This document shows positions 11,641 through 23,139 of a stretch of DNA of 64,000 nucleotides, one piece after another; the stretch's first letter is position 1; the number at the start of each line of letters is the position of its first letter. A model generated the notes under the pieces. It did no database searches, was not told the DNA's origin, and saw only the letters and a program-made list of their open reading frames with translations. Origin of the DNA: Metellina segmentata (Eukaryota; Arthropoda; Arachnida; Araneae; Tetragnathidae); NCBI GenBank assembly GCA_947359465.1, contig OX375873.1, positions 139,474,008 to 139,538,007 on the forward strand, written 5' to 3'. Made by a program: the position numbers and the translations under genes.

Positions 11641-12416
11641 TCCGGAAGGTGTGTCCTGGGGCTGGAATTCTTCGGAGGCTCACAACATAATACGGGGGCA
11701 GTATTATACCACGTAAAACTGCTTGTGAGTGAATCGAGAAGCCTAAAAGAGACCAGACATGTGTCATGCACGCAGAAGGAGTATGACGCCCGTCAATCTC
11801 GACCACTGACGAGAAGATTCAGCAAGCTCGAGAAATGGTACCGGCGAGTTACAATCGACAATTTTCTGCAGGTTAGATGGACAAGGTTGCAAAGTGGTGC
11901 ATAAATGGTTGGATGACCAACCGAAAACCTTTTTCTTGGAAGGAATACGCAAGCATGTGTACCGCTAGACCAAGTGCAGAAAAGAAAAGAAACTACGTAG
12001 AAAAATTGAAAACTATTTTTTTCGTTCTTCCACAACAGAATTCAAAATTTTCAGTTTCATTAAATAATAGTGAGTTGAAAGGGATGTTTCTTAATGATTC
12101 TGAGGTTGATTGATTTGATCTTTACAGCGCAGAGCCAAATAAAGGTAAACACTAAATGAATTCTATAGAAACAGGTACATCTGAGAGTCACAAGGTGTCA
12201 GGAGAGTCACAAGGTGTCAGGAGAGTGTGGTCTTGACTTTTCCCCAGAACGCAACATACCTCGTCCGCTTGCAAGTGAAACTCTCTAAGAAAATATTTTC
12301 AAAATAAGAATATGAAATTTTTAGCTCTTCGAGATGGGAAAGATATTTTTAGACTGGCGAAGTGTATTAAGTGTGGAAGTTAGAAGAGCTTTTTGAGAAT
12401 CACTGATTTAACATGC

Positions 12417-12500
12417 AACCGCCCCACGTACACAATGGTCTTCGTTTGGATCGAGTTTCGAACTCGCTCTGTTGCTGAATCGATACTCATCCAACCGAGG
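12417..12500 (-). mobile_element. SINE-A head fragment
   Basis: Only the tRNA-like head and its flank remain: ACAATGGTCTTCGTTTGG and CGAGTTTCGAACTCGC, the inverted B-box region, then TCCAACCGAGG. Confidence 0.7.
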
Positions 12501-12504
12501 TCTT

Positions 12505-13060
12505 TCATCAATTTGGGTAAAAACACCGACAGCTCTTGTTAAAAAAAATGGAGCTCCATTCTCAAATAATTCCTTGAGGGATGCGAAAATCATTATTCCT
12601 ATTCCACGAACAGTGCTTTCCAGATGTCAGAAAAACTACCATCGATACTACATTCCCGAAGATGATTTATAAATTTCCTGTTTATAGGCGATCCCGTCTT
12701 TCCTCTAAAAGGGAAAAGCAGCTCAGCTCCGCGAAGAAAAGAAACGTAACAAGACCACGTATTGTGCGAACAAGGCCCAAATAAAAGGTAAAAAATCCAG
12801 AAAGAAAAGTAGTAAATAAAAAAATATATTATCCGGATCTTTTTATTTTCCAGGTTTGTTTTCGGTTGGGATCGTCATTCATAATGAGATCTCCAGCAAA
12901 TGGACGACCCCTTGTGTAACAAGTGCTAAAACTTTAGAATCTGGCAACATCGGGCAAGGTTTTACGTCCTAGGGGATGGAGTGGGAATGTGTGAGAGCTT
13001 TTTTCGCAATGCCCTTTAGATTCCATTGGGAAGAAACGTAGAAACATTGGATAAATTCCC
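12505..13060. other. No recognisable feature
   Basis: Lysine-rich short frames (about 12581-12784) come from A-rich DNA. I see no domain or repeat end. Confidence 0.45.
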
Positions 13061-13064
13061 ACTG

Positions 13065-13065
<1 letters not shown>

Positions 13066-13102
<37 letters not shown>
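13066..13102. repeat. (TA)n microsatellite
   Basis: About 18 uninterrupted TA dinucleotides. Confidence 0.93.
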
Positions 13103-13104
<2 letters not shown>

Positions 13105-13329
13105 CCTATCGAGTTAAATTGTAAGATATTAGTCTCATCTCATGGATTCGAAAAATTCACGGTATACAAAATAACATTCAAGACCTTACAGAATGTATTC
13201 CAAATTCAGAATAGTTTTTATCGAATGTTTTTTAAACATAATCTCTCTCTCTGGTTGCTAGAATAACTGATCAAACATACCTCTTATTACGTGGAACGTA
13301 CAGTCGATGAAAAAATAATCAAACCATCC

Positions 13330-13570
13330 CTCTTTAGATAAATTTTAATAGTAGAGAAAATTCAAACGTTTGATAGGAACTAACATCTATAAATTCAAAA
13401 GCATAAAATTTGTATAAAGGTCCGTCTTCATATTAAATTGAGCACCAACTTCCTAATTTCCAATGGAACCCCACCATTTTGACACGCAATTTCAAATCAA
13501 AATTTAACATCAGATACCAAATTTCATGTCATTAGGTCTTACCGTTTCGAAGTTATGAGGAAAGAACTCT
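13330..13570 (+). repeat. Dispersed repeat R, copy 1
   Basis: Contains AAATTCAAAAGCATAAAAT, a GTCTTCATATTAAATTGAGC block and TTCCAATGGAA. It matches 23330-23520 in direct orientation and 15840-16050 inverted. The family is unidentified; its ends were not resolved. Confidence 0.6.
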
Positions 13571-14092
13571 TAATGGGGCGAATATTAGAGCTCTTAATGG
13601 GGGGGGGGGGAATCAGTTTATTATTCTAATGGATATCTTACAAAATAATATTTCTATAGCGCTGATATTTAGGACAATGCTACTGTTAAACAACCAAAAC
13701 ACACTTATTATTTTGTTTTAAAAAGTTTTCACTATACAAAAATAACTATTGAATTAATATTCGAAAAAATTGTGAAATGTTAACTTATATTTTGATGGTA
13801 ATTGATTCCGAAGGACCTAGTAGTATGGTCATGCAAAATTTCAGTTCATTCTGGTAGTTATCTTTTGAGGTATATTAAATTTTCCTCATTATTGCGATTT
13901 AAGGGGCAGCCAAAAGTTCTTAAAAATGTCTGATAAACCTCGGATAGTAATTCTTGATCGTTTGCAAATGTATAGTAAATCTATATAAATAAGAATGGAG
14001 TGTTTGTTTGTACATTCAATATTTTCGACCCATTTCAAGTTTTCTATCCGTTTTGGACCCTTCTGATGCCGAATCCGCCTTTTTCTCGTTTG

Positions 14093-14117
14093 GTGTCTGT
14101 CTGTCTGTCTGTCTGTA
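14093..14117. repeat. (GTCT)n microsatellite inside Helitron
   Basis: Six GTCT units, with a second GTCT/GTCC run at about 14218-14235. Tetranucleotide GTCY runs are known inside non-autonomous Helitron-type elements. Confidence 0.9.
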
Positions 14118-14980
14118 TGTTGTGCCCTATACACGTCCACGCGGTTTAAGATATTTTCATGGAAATTTGCATACAGAGAGTACTTATCTTGATTTAGTGA
14201 GTGGAATTGGTTGCGAAAGTCTGTCTGTCCGTCTTTCTGTTCTATGCTCGATTTTGTGTTTGTGTGTTTGTGTAAGCATCACATGAATTGTATTCCAGAT
14301 ATTTGATTGCACTCTATTTTATTTTATACATTATCTATTAATTTAGTGAATGCAATATTAAACATTTATTTATTGTTATATTTAGACGAGTTTCATGCTA
14401 AAACACCTGAGTAAGTATACTTAAATCAACCATAATTTGGTAGTTTTGGAAAAATTGGAATGTCTATTGAATATTACGATTAATTCGATTGCTTTACCAG
14501 TACTGCTGCAAAAAGTAATTATTCTTCAAAAAAAAATTTTTTTTATGGAATTTCATTTTTGATACGTCATTTATTTCGAGTCTTATTTTTATTCTTTGCG
14601 CAATGAAAACGATTTCCGAAAATTTGGGACAGACGATATTTTTCAATGAAACGAGAATGAACACGATCGCGCGAGCAGTGATATTTTTTCTGGTTCTTTC
14701 GCTCTGAATTAATTTCACATTTCTAAATTTTGTACACTTTTAGTTGTAAGTTGTGGCAACTGTGCGAGATCAAGAGATAAAATTGAATCACAAATTAATA
14801 TCTTTGGAACAATTTTTTACGACATCTTTTATTTTGTTTTACTTCGCTGTTTCCTGTTTTAAATATTTATTATTTTAATAAATGTGTTTTCCTTCTCATC
14901 ACACCCAACAGCACCACAAAGTATTAGACTTGAAAATGTTAGGTAAGTCAGTATAAATTTGCAGTAAATTTTAAGTGTAC

Positions 14981-15080
14981 TTATGCCGTTATTTAAAGAA
15001 TAATGCCGTTATTTAAAGAATAATGCCGTTATTTAAAGAATAATGCCGTTATTTAAAGAATAATGTCGTTATTGAAATAA
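14981..15080. repeat. 20-bp tandem repeat, about 5 units
   Basis: The unit TAATGCCGTTATTTAAAGAA is repeated with the first four copies almost identical and the last altered. The low divergence indicates recent expansion. Confidence 0.93.
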
Positions 15081-15839
15081 TAATAATGTTTAAAAATCCA
15101 AACTACAACTTTTTCCAACATTAAAAAATTTGTTGTAGTAATGACAGGAGAAGATTGCAAAATTTCACAATGTCGCATACCGGAGGCAAGAGTGCCACAG
15201 GTAAAAAAATATTGTTTTGTTGACTATGAGTGCGGGAGCACTCGCCGTAAATCGTAATTTTAATTAATTGAGTTGCACATGAAAACATCTTAAGAAAGGG
15301 AATTCCAAATCTTCCTATAAATCGTCTTTTATAGTAGTAACCTTAGTATCACCTTTCGTCTTTTTGAGCTTTGTCATACAGCAATTGTGCGATGTATGTG
15401 AAATGTATTACATGAATGGATATGCATGTGTAGGATTTGTGTCCAAAGTAAGTTGTAGAAAATATAAAGATGGCGAAAGGTGTTAAAATAAATTTTTACT
15501 CTACAATAAACGTAAGTCATTATATATTTTGATTATCTCTTCAATCTAGAGTAAACGAATTCAAACCGAGTAAGGTTTTAAGTATTTTGTAAGTATTAAG
15601 TAAGTATTTTGCTAGTATAATAATGTAATTCGCAGATCATTTGCATAGCAAATATAATTCTTGGATCACTGAAAAATACGTTTGAAATAGTGTTCAAATT
15701 TGAAATTTGTGTAGTTATGGCTACAAAAAATCTCGATCTACAAATAAATCTATATTTTTATGTCGAGATGATACATAAAATTGACACAAACTTTAAGATT
15801 GAACATCTATGGATATAAAGGTAGTAAAGTCATGAAATT

Positions 15840-16050
15840 TCATATTTAGACAAATTTAACTGTGCAAGATATGATTATGGCATCAAAACATGGTATTTCC
15901 ATTAAAAAATTATTTTTTTGTACAAAATTTGATATGAAGACGTCTTTTTATGCTTTTTTATTGAATTTGAATTTTTAGCAAACGTTATAACATATTGAAT
16001 GACACCTTTGAATTTGATCTGGTATGAATAGTGCTCGAAATAAAGGAGAT
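15840..16050 (-). repeat. Dispersed repeat R, inverted copy
   Basis: The reverse complement has AATAAAAAAGCATAAAAAG, then GACGTCTTCATATCAAATTT and TAATGGAAATACC, the same order as in 13330-13570. Together the two copies flank the Helitron in opposite orientation. Confidence 0.5.
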
Positions 16051-16054
16051 GTTT

Positions 16055-16745
16055 CGTTTTTTCTTCCGCGACTACGTTTTGCTATGGAAATATGTTTTTA
16101 AACTATATTGTTGGATTTTCAGAATTTGTGTTCTTATTCATAACTATTCGTAACAAGTATTATTTGGCTGACTTTATGATTGGACAAATAGATCAATCGG
16201 TGTCGCATTCCATTTGATTTGTATGAGTGAACTTTGGATTGAGAATTGTTTTTCCGAGAGTACTTTCGCAGATGAAGTTCTAGTCTCTAGTGCATTTGGT
16301 AAGCCGATCAAGTAGTTACATTATTATGCTGTGTTTATAATAAATTTGATTTCTATTTTAAATAGTATGGATTTATTCCGTTTCCAATATACAAACGTCC
16401 CTATATTAAAGATGATAATTTGTTATGTGTTTCACCAACTTTAAGCAAAGAATAAATGACAGTGAGCATGGCCTTTTTTTTTATCAGCCCATTCTGGTCT
16501 CGAGAAACTAAAAGAGGTAAATTTGAAAATTCTTATTTGAAGCCGACGATATACAAGGTAAGAGTAACAACGTCCTTGAACACCTGCGTAACTGCTGAAA
16601 GCTTATAGCGACAGTTATGGATCGGGGGTAGTGGAAAATGAAAATGCCTTACAATATATGAGACCGCGCCCCTAGCGGTATCAATCGGAAAATAATGAAC
16701 CAATCTCGAAAACTAAGCAAGAGAGATCACAATTATTAATCACAT
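16055..16745. other. No recognisable feature
   Basis: AT-rich sequence with no long frame. I see no element ends. Confidence 0.5.
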
Positions 16746-16750
16746 CCATA

Positions 16751-16984
16751 GAAAAGATCCGAGGATAACACAGTGTTATTTTGAAACAGTCAGATGACGA
16801 GGTCACACCTGAGCTGGCACGCCACTCTCCAAACTTTCACACCACGCCAACGTGAGGACATTTGAGGCCACGACAGATTTAACGTGCACAAGGTCCCCTA
16901 GTACACGATGGTCTTCAGTTGGATTCGAACTCGCAACCCTCCGGTTGTTAATCCGTTACTCTTCCAACCGTCCTGCCGCGGCCT
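16751..16984 (-). mobile_element. SINE-A with complete tRNA-like head
   Basis: On the minus strand: GGCCGCGGCAGGACGGTTGG, TTAACAACCGGAGGGTTG, then the B box CGAGTTCGAATCCAAC and ACCATCGTGTACTAGGGG. The middle module follows, ending at GATCTTTTC. One of the best heads in the window; the 3' tail is truncated. Confidence 0.88.
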
Positions 16985-17014
16985 CAGATGTTTAAGGTAT
17001 AAACTATGCATCAT

Positions 17015-17430
17015 AAAGGAATTCCGGTTGAGACGCCCCACATGATGTAATTTTGAAACTTTACGCTAGGTAGATCTACTAGTGGCGTTAATGTTTCAGT
17101 TAGATGTTGTTTGGTGTGCTGTGAAAGTTTTGTTACGTCATCTTTTGTTTTCTGCTATCACAACATTTCAAGTAAGAACCATGTTTTTTCTACTCCGTTA
17201 TAAGATTGATGTTGTAGTGTAAGACTGGCACTAGATGATTTGAATGGAATTTTCGTATGTAAGCATAAAAACCTGTAGTCAGGAGTTGATCAATCGACTT
17301 TAGGCAGCGTACTACCGCCATCTTTGTTGTCTTGTTCTTCTGACAGTTGCCGAGGCATCTCTCCAAAAGGATAGACGCCCCACATATATTCGGGTGAGAT
17401 GCCCTACATACATTTTCAGGGAAAGATGCC
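17015..17430. repeat. GATGCCCCAC-type motif cluster, left side
   Basis: AATTCCGGTTGAGACGCCCC at 17021 and related words GACGCCCCACATA (17378), GATGCCCTACATA (17398) and GATGCCTTTTAT (17426) recur. Inverted relatives lie at 21190 and 21384. They may be terminal and subterminal repeats of a larger element that contains the mariner. Confidence 0.4.
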
Positions 17431-17855
17431 TTTTATTTGTTTAAGTTTCAAATTAATATTTTTCAAAACATATTGTTTTTACAGAATATAGTAATATTTG
17501 TAAATCGTTAAAATTAAAAATGTTTTAATTAAATTTATTGAAACTACAAATTTAGATTTTTATTCATCAATGAAATTCAAATATAATTTGAGGTTTGGTT
17601 AACGAAGTAGTAAATTTTGTGATACACAATAATATCAGTTTGAGTAAAAAAATTTCCGATAAAGGGAGATACCTTCACGCTAACAGCTATCATTTTTGTG
17701 GTTGTTAGCCTTTCCACGAATGGGATTTTGCATTCAAAAGCTGAAAAGTGGAACTACACGACGGCGTAATTTGTTTGCTAAAAATTTACTATCTTGTACG
17801 TCCAAAAAGTGTTTAAAATGGAGCTATCCCGTCAGCAGATCAGAACGATTATGTA

Positions 17856-19262
17856 CACTGCTAGCCACCCAAATTGCAACACCAAGAAAGACAAGAGATA
17901 TCAGAACAAAATTTATTTTATAGATAATATGTTGACCAAGTATCAAATGATTAAATTTATAGACCTCTGTGAAGTGTGGTTCCTGTCAAAATCAGTAGCC
18001 AGAATAGCCGCCATTGTTGGAGATCACTGCTGCCACACGCCTCTGCATTGATTCAAAGAGACTTTGGATGTGTTCTTGGGGTACAGCATACCAAGCAGCT
18101 TCCACACGTTGCCAAAGTTGATCTGGTGTGGCAGCTGGGGATGTAATCTGGGTCAATCGTTGAGCAAACATGGACCACATGTTTTCTATCGGCGAAAGAT
18201 CCGGGGAGCGAGCTGGCCAGGGAAGCAATTCAATCTGGCGATTGACGAAGAACCCTTGGACGATGCGTGCCATGTGTGGTCGCGCATTATCCTGTTGAAA
18301 TATGGCTGTGGGCAAGCCCTGAAGGTAAGGAAGGACAACTGGTCCAACACCTCGGAGATGTAGCGCTGTTTAAAGTACCGGCAATGCGTACTAGAGGAGT
18401 GCGAGAGTGATATCCAATACCGCCCCATACCATAATACCCAGTGTAAGACCAGTGTGGCGGTGCATAACGCAGCTGTTCAGCATCCTCTCTACACGGTGT
18501 CTCCAGACTCGAATCCGACCATCGTGGTGTTGCAGACAGAAGCGTGACTCGTCAGTAAAGACAATTTCATTCCATTCTGCCGTCCACATCCTTCTTTCAT
18601 CGCACCATTGGCGGCGGACACGTCTGTGGTTCTGCGTCAAGGGTACACGAAGCAATGAATGTCTTGCGGACAGACCACTCTGCTGTAAACGGCGTCGAAT
18701 GGTAAGCGCAGACACTGGATGATGCGTTACAGACTGAATGCGCTGTGCTATGGTTCGTGATGTGGCTGAGCGATCCGTCACTGCCATACGCACAGTATGC
18801 CTGTCATCACGTGAAGTGGTGCACTGAGATGGATGCGATCGAACACGTCGGTCCGTCGTACCCTCCTGCACCCAACGATCACATATCCGCATAACAGTTG
18901 TTTGGTTTCGTCCAACACGACTACCCTGAAAGATAATCCAAAATCTCGGTAGGCCACTATCCTTCCTCTGTCGAACTCGGATACTTGATCAAAAGATGAT
19001 CGTTGTTTACTACGAGGCATAATTGATCGTTTTTTTTTTTTTTGAAAAAACCACAAGAAAAACACAATTGCCATACTTGAAATCGTCGAAATCTCCAAGC
19101 CTTAAATAGCGCTTTGAAGTGGCGCCACAGGCTAGCGTGATGTGCGTCTGCGCTGCAATTCTAATCATTTGCATATCTCATCTCCGCTAATGCATGTTGT
19201 AAATTTCATATTATTTGCATGCTTCCTTCAGGGTGTTGCATTTACGGTGGCCAGCAGTGTGC
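17856..19262 (-). mobile_element. Tc1-like element nested in mariner (copy Tc1-c)
   Basis: The left end is CACTGCTAGCCACCCAAATT after TA at 17854-17855. The right end is the inverse of CACTGCTGGCCACCGTAAAT, followed by TGC and the second TA at 19263-19264. Removing it rejoins the mariner frame as ATG TAT GAG TTC, so this is a clean TA insertion. About 1.41 kb. Confidence 0.93.
17992..19020 (-). pseudogene. Tc1 (DD34E) transposase pseudogene, frameshifted
   Basis: Starts MPRSKQRSSFDQVSEF at 19020 and ends NNGGYSGY before TGA at 17992. Helix-turn-helix: DRGRIVAYRDFGLSF, then RTIAQRIQSVTHHPVSALTI. Core: EIVFTDESRF, LGIMVWGGIGY, AIFQQDNARPH and RSPDLSPIENMW; the second Asp and the Glu are 34 residues apart. 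Frameshifts at about 18920, 18370 and 18310 break the frame, but the catalytic residues are preserved, suggesting a fairly young death. I recall close relatives in orb-weaver spiders. Confidence 0.93.
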
Positions 19263-20329
19263 TATGAGTTCCATAACAAACTCAGTTCGACTGAATGCCA
19301 CTAAAAATGTGTGAAAGTTCAGGTTTCAATACCGTTTCTTATGATATAGTCAAAGTTTGGTTTCGGAAGTTTAAAGCTGGAAATTTCGACATTGAAGAGG
19401 AATCACGTTCTGGCCGCCCTATTGAAGTTTATTGTGAGCAGTTAAAGGAAATCATTGATCAAGACAGAAATGTTTCAACACTAACTATTGCGTTAGAGCT
19501 TGACGTTTGCCAAAAACACAATTGTTAACGCTTTGAAACGCATAAATCTAATGTTTAAGTTCAACCGCTGGGTGCCTTACGAATTGACTGCTGAAGACAA
19601 ACGCTAGAGAAAAGCGGCCTGTTTGGTTCTGCTCAGAGATCAAAGGAAAGAGAAAATTTTGGACAGAATTGTGACCTGTGATGAAAAATGGGTGTATTAC
19701 AACAATACAAGCCGTAAAGGAGGGTAGTCAGCACCTGGGGAATCAGCAGGGTCGGTTGCAAGACGAGCCCTAACAAGAAGGTGCTTCTCTGTATCTCGTG
19801 GGATAGTCGCAAAATTATCGACAAAGAATACATCAACAGCGGATAGACAATCAACAGTGCAATATACAGCAACATGCTAATTAAAGTTTGTGATGCCATT
19901 AGCGAAAAACGAAGAAACAAATTCAGAAGGAAGGTAGTTCTCTTTCATCAATATAACTCACGGCCACATGTTAGTACGATGACCGGCTAGACGCTATACA
20001 AGTTGGAGTGGGATTTGATGCAACATCCACCATACAGCCCAGACATGGCCCCTTCGGATTTCTATCTGTTTTCACATCTGCAGCTGCATCTTGATGGTGC
20101 AATCTTCAGTTCAAATGAGGAGGTCATAAATGAGATCGATCTCTTTCTGGACTCGCGCACGCCACAGTTCTTAGCAGAAGGGTTTTAAAAGTTGCCAAAA
20201 CATTGGCAGACGACTGTAGATTTGAACGGAGATTGCTATCCTCATTAGCTTTCCTGTTTTCGTATGTATTTATCATTTTAAAATAAAATAAAAATTTTGT
20301 CGGAAAACTTTTTACTCAATCTGATATAT

Positions 20330-21480
20330 AAATAGGAATGTGTATTTTTTTGTTTTGTAATTAATTATAAGTCTTCAAATTTTGTTTTTGTTATTGTATA
20401 GTTGAATTTTTTGCATAATGTATTCTTTCTACACTAAAATGAAATGAAATTTAACTTAAGAATCGGAAATCTTTTTTTTTTATATAATATCCATCGTAAA
20501 TTACCTATTAGGTAGATTAAACTTTTGGTTTTAAATTAATTAAATTTACAATTTCTTGATACAATTCTTCTTGTTTGTCCCAAGAAACACATTTTAGAAA
20601 AACAGTTGAAATACATCAAAACAAACATAACAAGGTGTCAAAAAAGCTTATTGACAACAAAAGTGATCCTACATGTAACCGCCTCGTATGTTAGTAAAAC
20701 TTATTCTACAAAATAATTGGTAGATTGGATAAAATGTGTTAAGTGTACTACATGAATGTACTGGTTATATGAATCATGTACAATGTGTGCGAGGATCTGT
20801 GCAATATTTGCAAAAGAGCAGAAATTAGACAGGACGAAAAGAAAGCTCATAATTGAATATTTTCGAAATATTTTGTAATGATTTTAAAATCTTATACTTT
20901 AATAATCTTAAAATACTTTTTAAACTAAAAATTTTGTAACTTCCTGGCAAACTAAATTATTTTTTAATAGTTTTAATTATGTTTTACTAAAAATTTCGTT
21001 TGTTTGTTTTATTAAAATATTTTTACATCTTGTCTATGGTTGTTAAATATATTTTAATACTTTATAAATTAATGCTAATTTAGTATTTTCTTAAAATCAC
21101 CTACTTTTAATATGTTACATACAGTTAAAACCTTTCAATGTTTAAAAATAACTGATTTTTACAGGTAGGACATTTTTGCCATGTAAGTGAGGCATCTCAC
21201 CTGGAATTTGGGGAGATATGGCGATATGTAGTGCTTTCAAAATTAATTTTTTTTTCTACAGAATATTTACAGTATAACACAAAACAACTATTCAGTGTTG
21301 ATAAACAATAACTATTACGTATTGCCACAAATTTTTGTTTTTATTTTAAATACCCAATTTATTTTATAACGTCTTTTCCTTAAGTGGGGCATCTATCCTG
21401 GAATTACCTTACAATTTTATGTAGTGACCTATAACATTTTGTAGTCATATATAGCACAAAGTAATAAATATATATATTAA
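20330..21480. other. AT-rich DNA with inverted GGGGCATC motifs
   Basis: Mostly AT-rich without frames. GAGGCATCTCACCTGGAATT at 21190 and GTGGGGCATCTATCCTGGAA at 21385 are inverted relatives of the motifs at 17021-17430. Confidence 0.45.
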
Positions 21481-21481
21481 A

Positions 21482-21528
21482 TCGTAGGTTGGAATTTAGT
21501 TAACATCGCACTGGAGCAACATTGTATA
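21482..21528 (-). mobile_element. SINE-A 3' end fragment
   Basis: Only the extreme tail remains: TTAGTTAACATCGCACTGGA then GCAACATTG, matching the tail seen in longer copies. Confidence 0.6.
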
Positions 21529-22194
21529 GAAGGTCAAAAAATTATATCTAATTTTGTGTTTCCTTTATGTAATTAAAGAAAAATTGCTAATCACCATAGC
21601 ATTCAGACCGAACAGGTAAAACAATACAGACCCATACACAGTGAAATTATCTTTCCTACCTTCCTTAATTGGAGGTCATATAAGACAGCTACTCAAGCAT
21701 AGAAAAAATTGTGCAAGAAAATCACAAGGAAAAGTAAAGAGTGTCACAACCAATACTCCTCACACCAACCACCCAAGAAGGAGGGAGATCTCTTGCAACT
21801 AAAGCACTCTACTTGCAACAGGAGAGGCCAGCGCAAGGTGCAAATGCGTTCCCTCCGGGGCTTATCACTCCTCCAGACAAGATAGTGTGACGACAGTCCC
21901 TTCTATACACCCCAAAGGAATGAGAGGTCTGCGGCCGACACTATTAATCACCCGATTTCAAGAAAGAAAAGCAAAGATACTTGATCTGGGTCTTTGTCTG
22001 AGACGCCTCTTTATTTTTCCCCTCGAGAGGGGTCAGCGGGAAGAGCTTCCGATTTTTCTTAATTCGCACGGGCATCAATTACATCCCTTCCCTCTATTGG
22101 ATTCGCGGAAACCTCTCGACCGCACTATCTTCCGAAGAGATGCCGCAAAGCAGGAATCATGGAACTTGAAAGTGGATCGACTGTTGTTTAGGTT

Positions 22195-22360
22195 TTGCAG
22201 CACAAGTGCGGTAATTTGGTCAAGATGCACCAAACACAATGTTCAAGTAAGAAAGGTGATGAAGGGGGAAAGTGGGTAGGAGGATAAGATTGGATTGTAA
22301 GCTGGGGCTTTATAGCTCAAGGTTCAAAAGCGGCCAAGTTACGCCAAACCCAAGATAGAC
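22195..22360 (-). mobile_element. SINE-C tail fragments
   Basis: Two short pieces resemble the SINE-C tail: GCACCAAACACAATGTTCAA followed by GTAAG at about 22226-22251, and CTTTATAGCTCAAGG with CCAAGTTACGCCAAACCCAA at 22308-22352. Confidence 0.4.
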
Positions 22361-22366
22361 CATGAC

Positions 22367-23136
22367 ACGATATATATATATATATATAATTATCTTAAGT
22401 GGGAACACAAAAAAGACGTTATTTGTTATCGCGTTTTGGCAACACTGCGATTGTTTGTTTAGCACGAAGCCTCGGGCCTCAATTGAATTTATAGCGTTAT
22501 TGGTCGAAATTTTATTGAAAAAAATGATTATTCGAGCTGTTGCAGCTTGTAATAGAAATCAAAGGCCAATGAAAGCTTAATTGAGAGTGATGCAAGAATT
22601 AACGGCAGAACTGAAAGCAATCGTAGAAAACGTGCATGCTTGAGTAGAGATGCTGTAATTTTGTATGAGGAATATGAAGACAGTATAAATAATGTAAGGC
22701 ATATTGAAGAGAACACAATATCAGTTCGATCACGGAAATTCGTAACTTTTGTGGAGCGCACTTCTGGGAAAGAAAAAAATACTTCCGGTAGATTTACCAA
22801 AATGTAACTGTACTACAACTTTCGACAAAAAACTCAGTGAAAAAGTGTATGGGTGGCTCGAGTGCTGGGGAAATGTACACACAAACAAAGTCAAAATTTA
22901 CTCAAAGTTTTCATTTGAATTCCAAATTGTTCGAGTTCTGATTCCAGAGGTACTGTACAACTTTTCTTTAATGCAACAAATTTAAATTTGAAAAAAAAAT
23001 TTTGGAATATTAATTTTGTAAACAATTTCTTCAGCTAGGACTCATGTTTTCATTGATACGTGCGAAGCGTGCAATGTTTGCGCTGTAAAGCAATTCTTCG
23101 GGGGTTGGAAAGCGTTAGCGAGCAGGGGGCGGATTA
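22367..23136 (+). mobile_element. Helitron-like element (family H-B), decayed
   Basis: It begins in a TATATA run, then TTATCTTAAGTGGGAACACA, and ends with GGGGGTTGGAAAGCGTTAGC and GAGCAGGGGGCGGA, an eroded form of the palindromic 3' end seen intact at 63785-63863. The same element lies in reverse at 56554-56986: both share CTCAATTGAATTTATAGC-like and TTCAAATTGTTCGAGT-type blocks. A short open stretch of about 70 codons at 22580-22803 (INGRTESNRRKRACLSRD) has no domain I recognise. Confidence 0.6.
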
Positions 23137-23139
23137 AAG

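Larger units (their letters stand above)
13980..15615 (+). mobile_element. Non-autonomous Helitron (family H-A)
   Basis: The 5' end is TCTATATAAATAAGAATGGA after an A. The 3' end is CTAG at 15612-15615 before T, giving the A|T insertion typical of Helitrons. Before the CTAG lies CCGAGTAAGG, an eroded version of the hairpin seen clearly at 26776-26790, separated from it by a small duplication of TAAGTATT. No Rep or helicase frame is visible. The interior holds CTGT/GTCC runs (14093-14240) and a 20-bp tandem repeat. Homologous interior blocks occur at 25690-26802 and 53195-54375. Confidence 0.7.
17818..20248 (+). pseudogene. Mariner (DD34D) transposase pseudogene, split
   Basis: The start ATG at 17818 gives MELSRQQIRTIM, cut by the Tc1. 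After it, YEFHNKLSSTECH, a stop and a frameshift lead to NTVSYDIVKVWFRKFKAGNF and SRSGRPIEV, the paired helix-turn-helix and linker. The core has VTCDEKWVYYNN (first Asp). The second Asp is replaced by Tyr in FHQYNSRPHV. The third is present in YSPDMAPSDFYLF, 34 residues later, fixing the DD34D class. The tail ends LPKHWQTTVDLNGDCYPH before TAG at 20246-20248. There are further stops and a frameshift in 19590-19920. Inactive by substitution as well as interruption. Confidence 0.93.
17635..20324 (+). mobile_element. Mariner element interrupted by a Tc1
   Basis: The left end starts TCAGTTTGAGTAAAAAAATT after TA (17633-17634). The right end is its inverted copy, finishing ACTCAATCTGA at 20324 before TA. 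Without the Tc1 at 17856-19262 it is about 1.28 kb, the standard mariner length. The transposase reads plus. Confidence 0.92.

Noticed and set aside
11397..11771. 124-codon minus-strand frame as a repetitive protein gene
   Set aside because: The frame is kept open by the 27-bp minisatellite, and the rest shows no domain or signal peptide.
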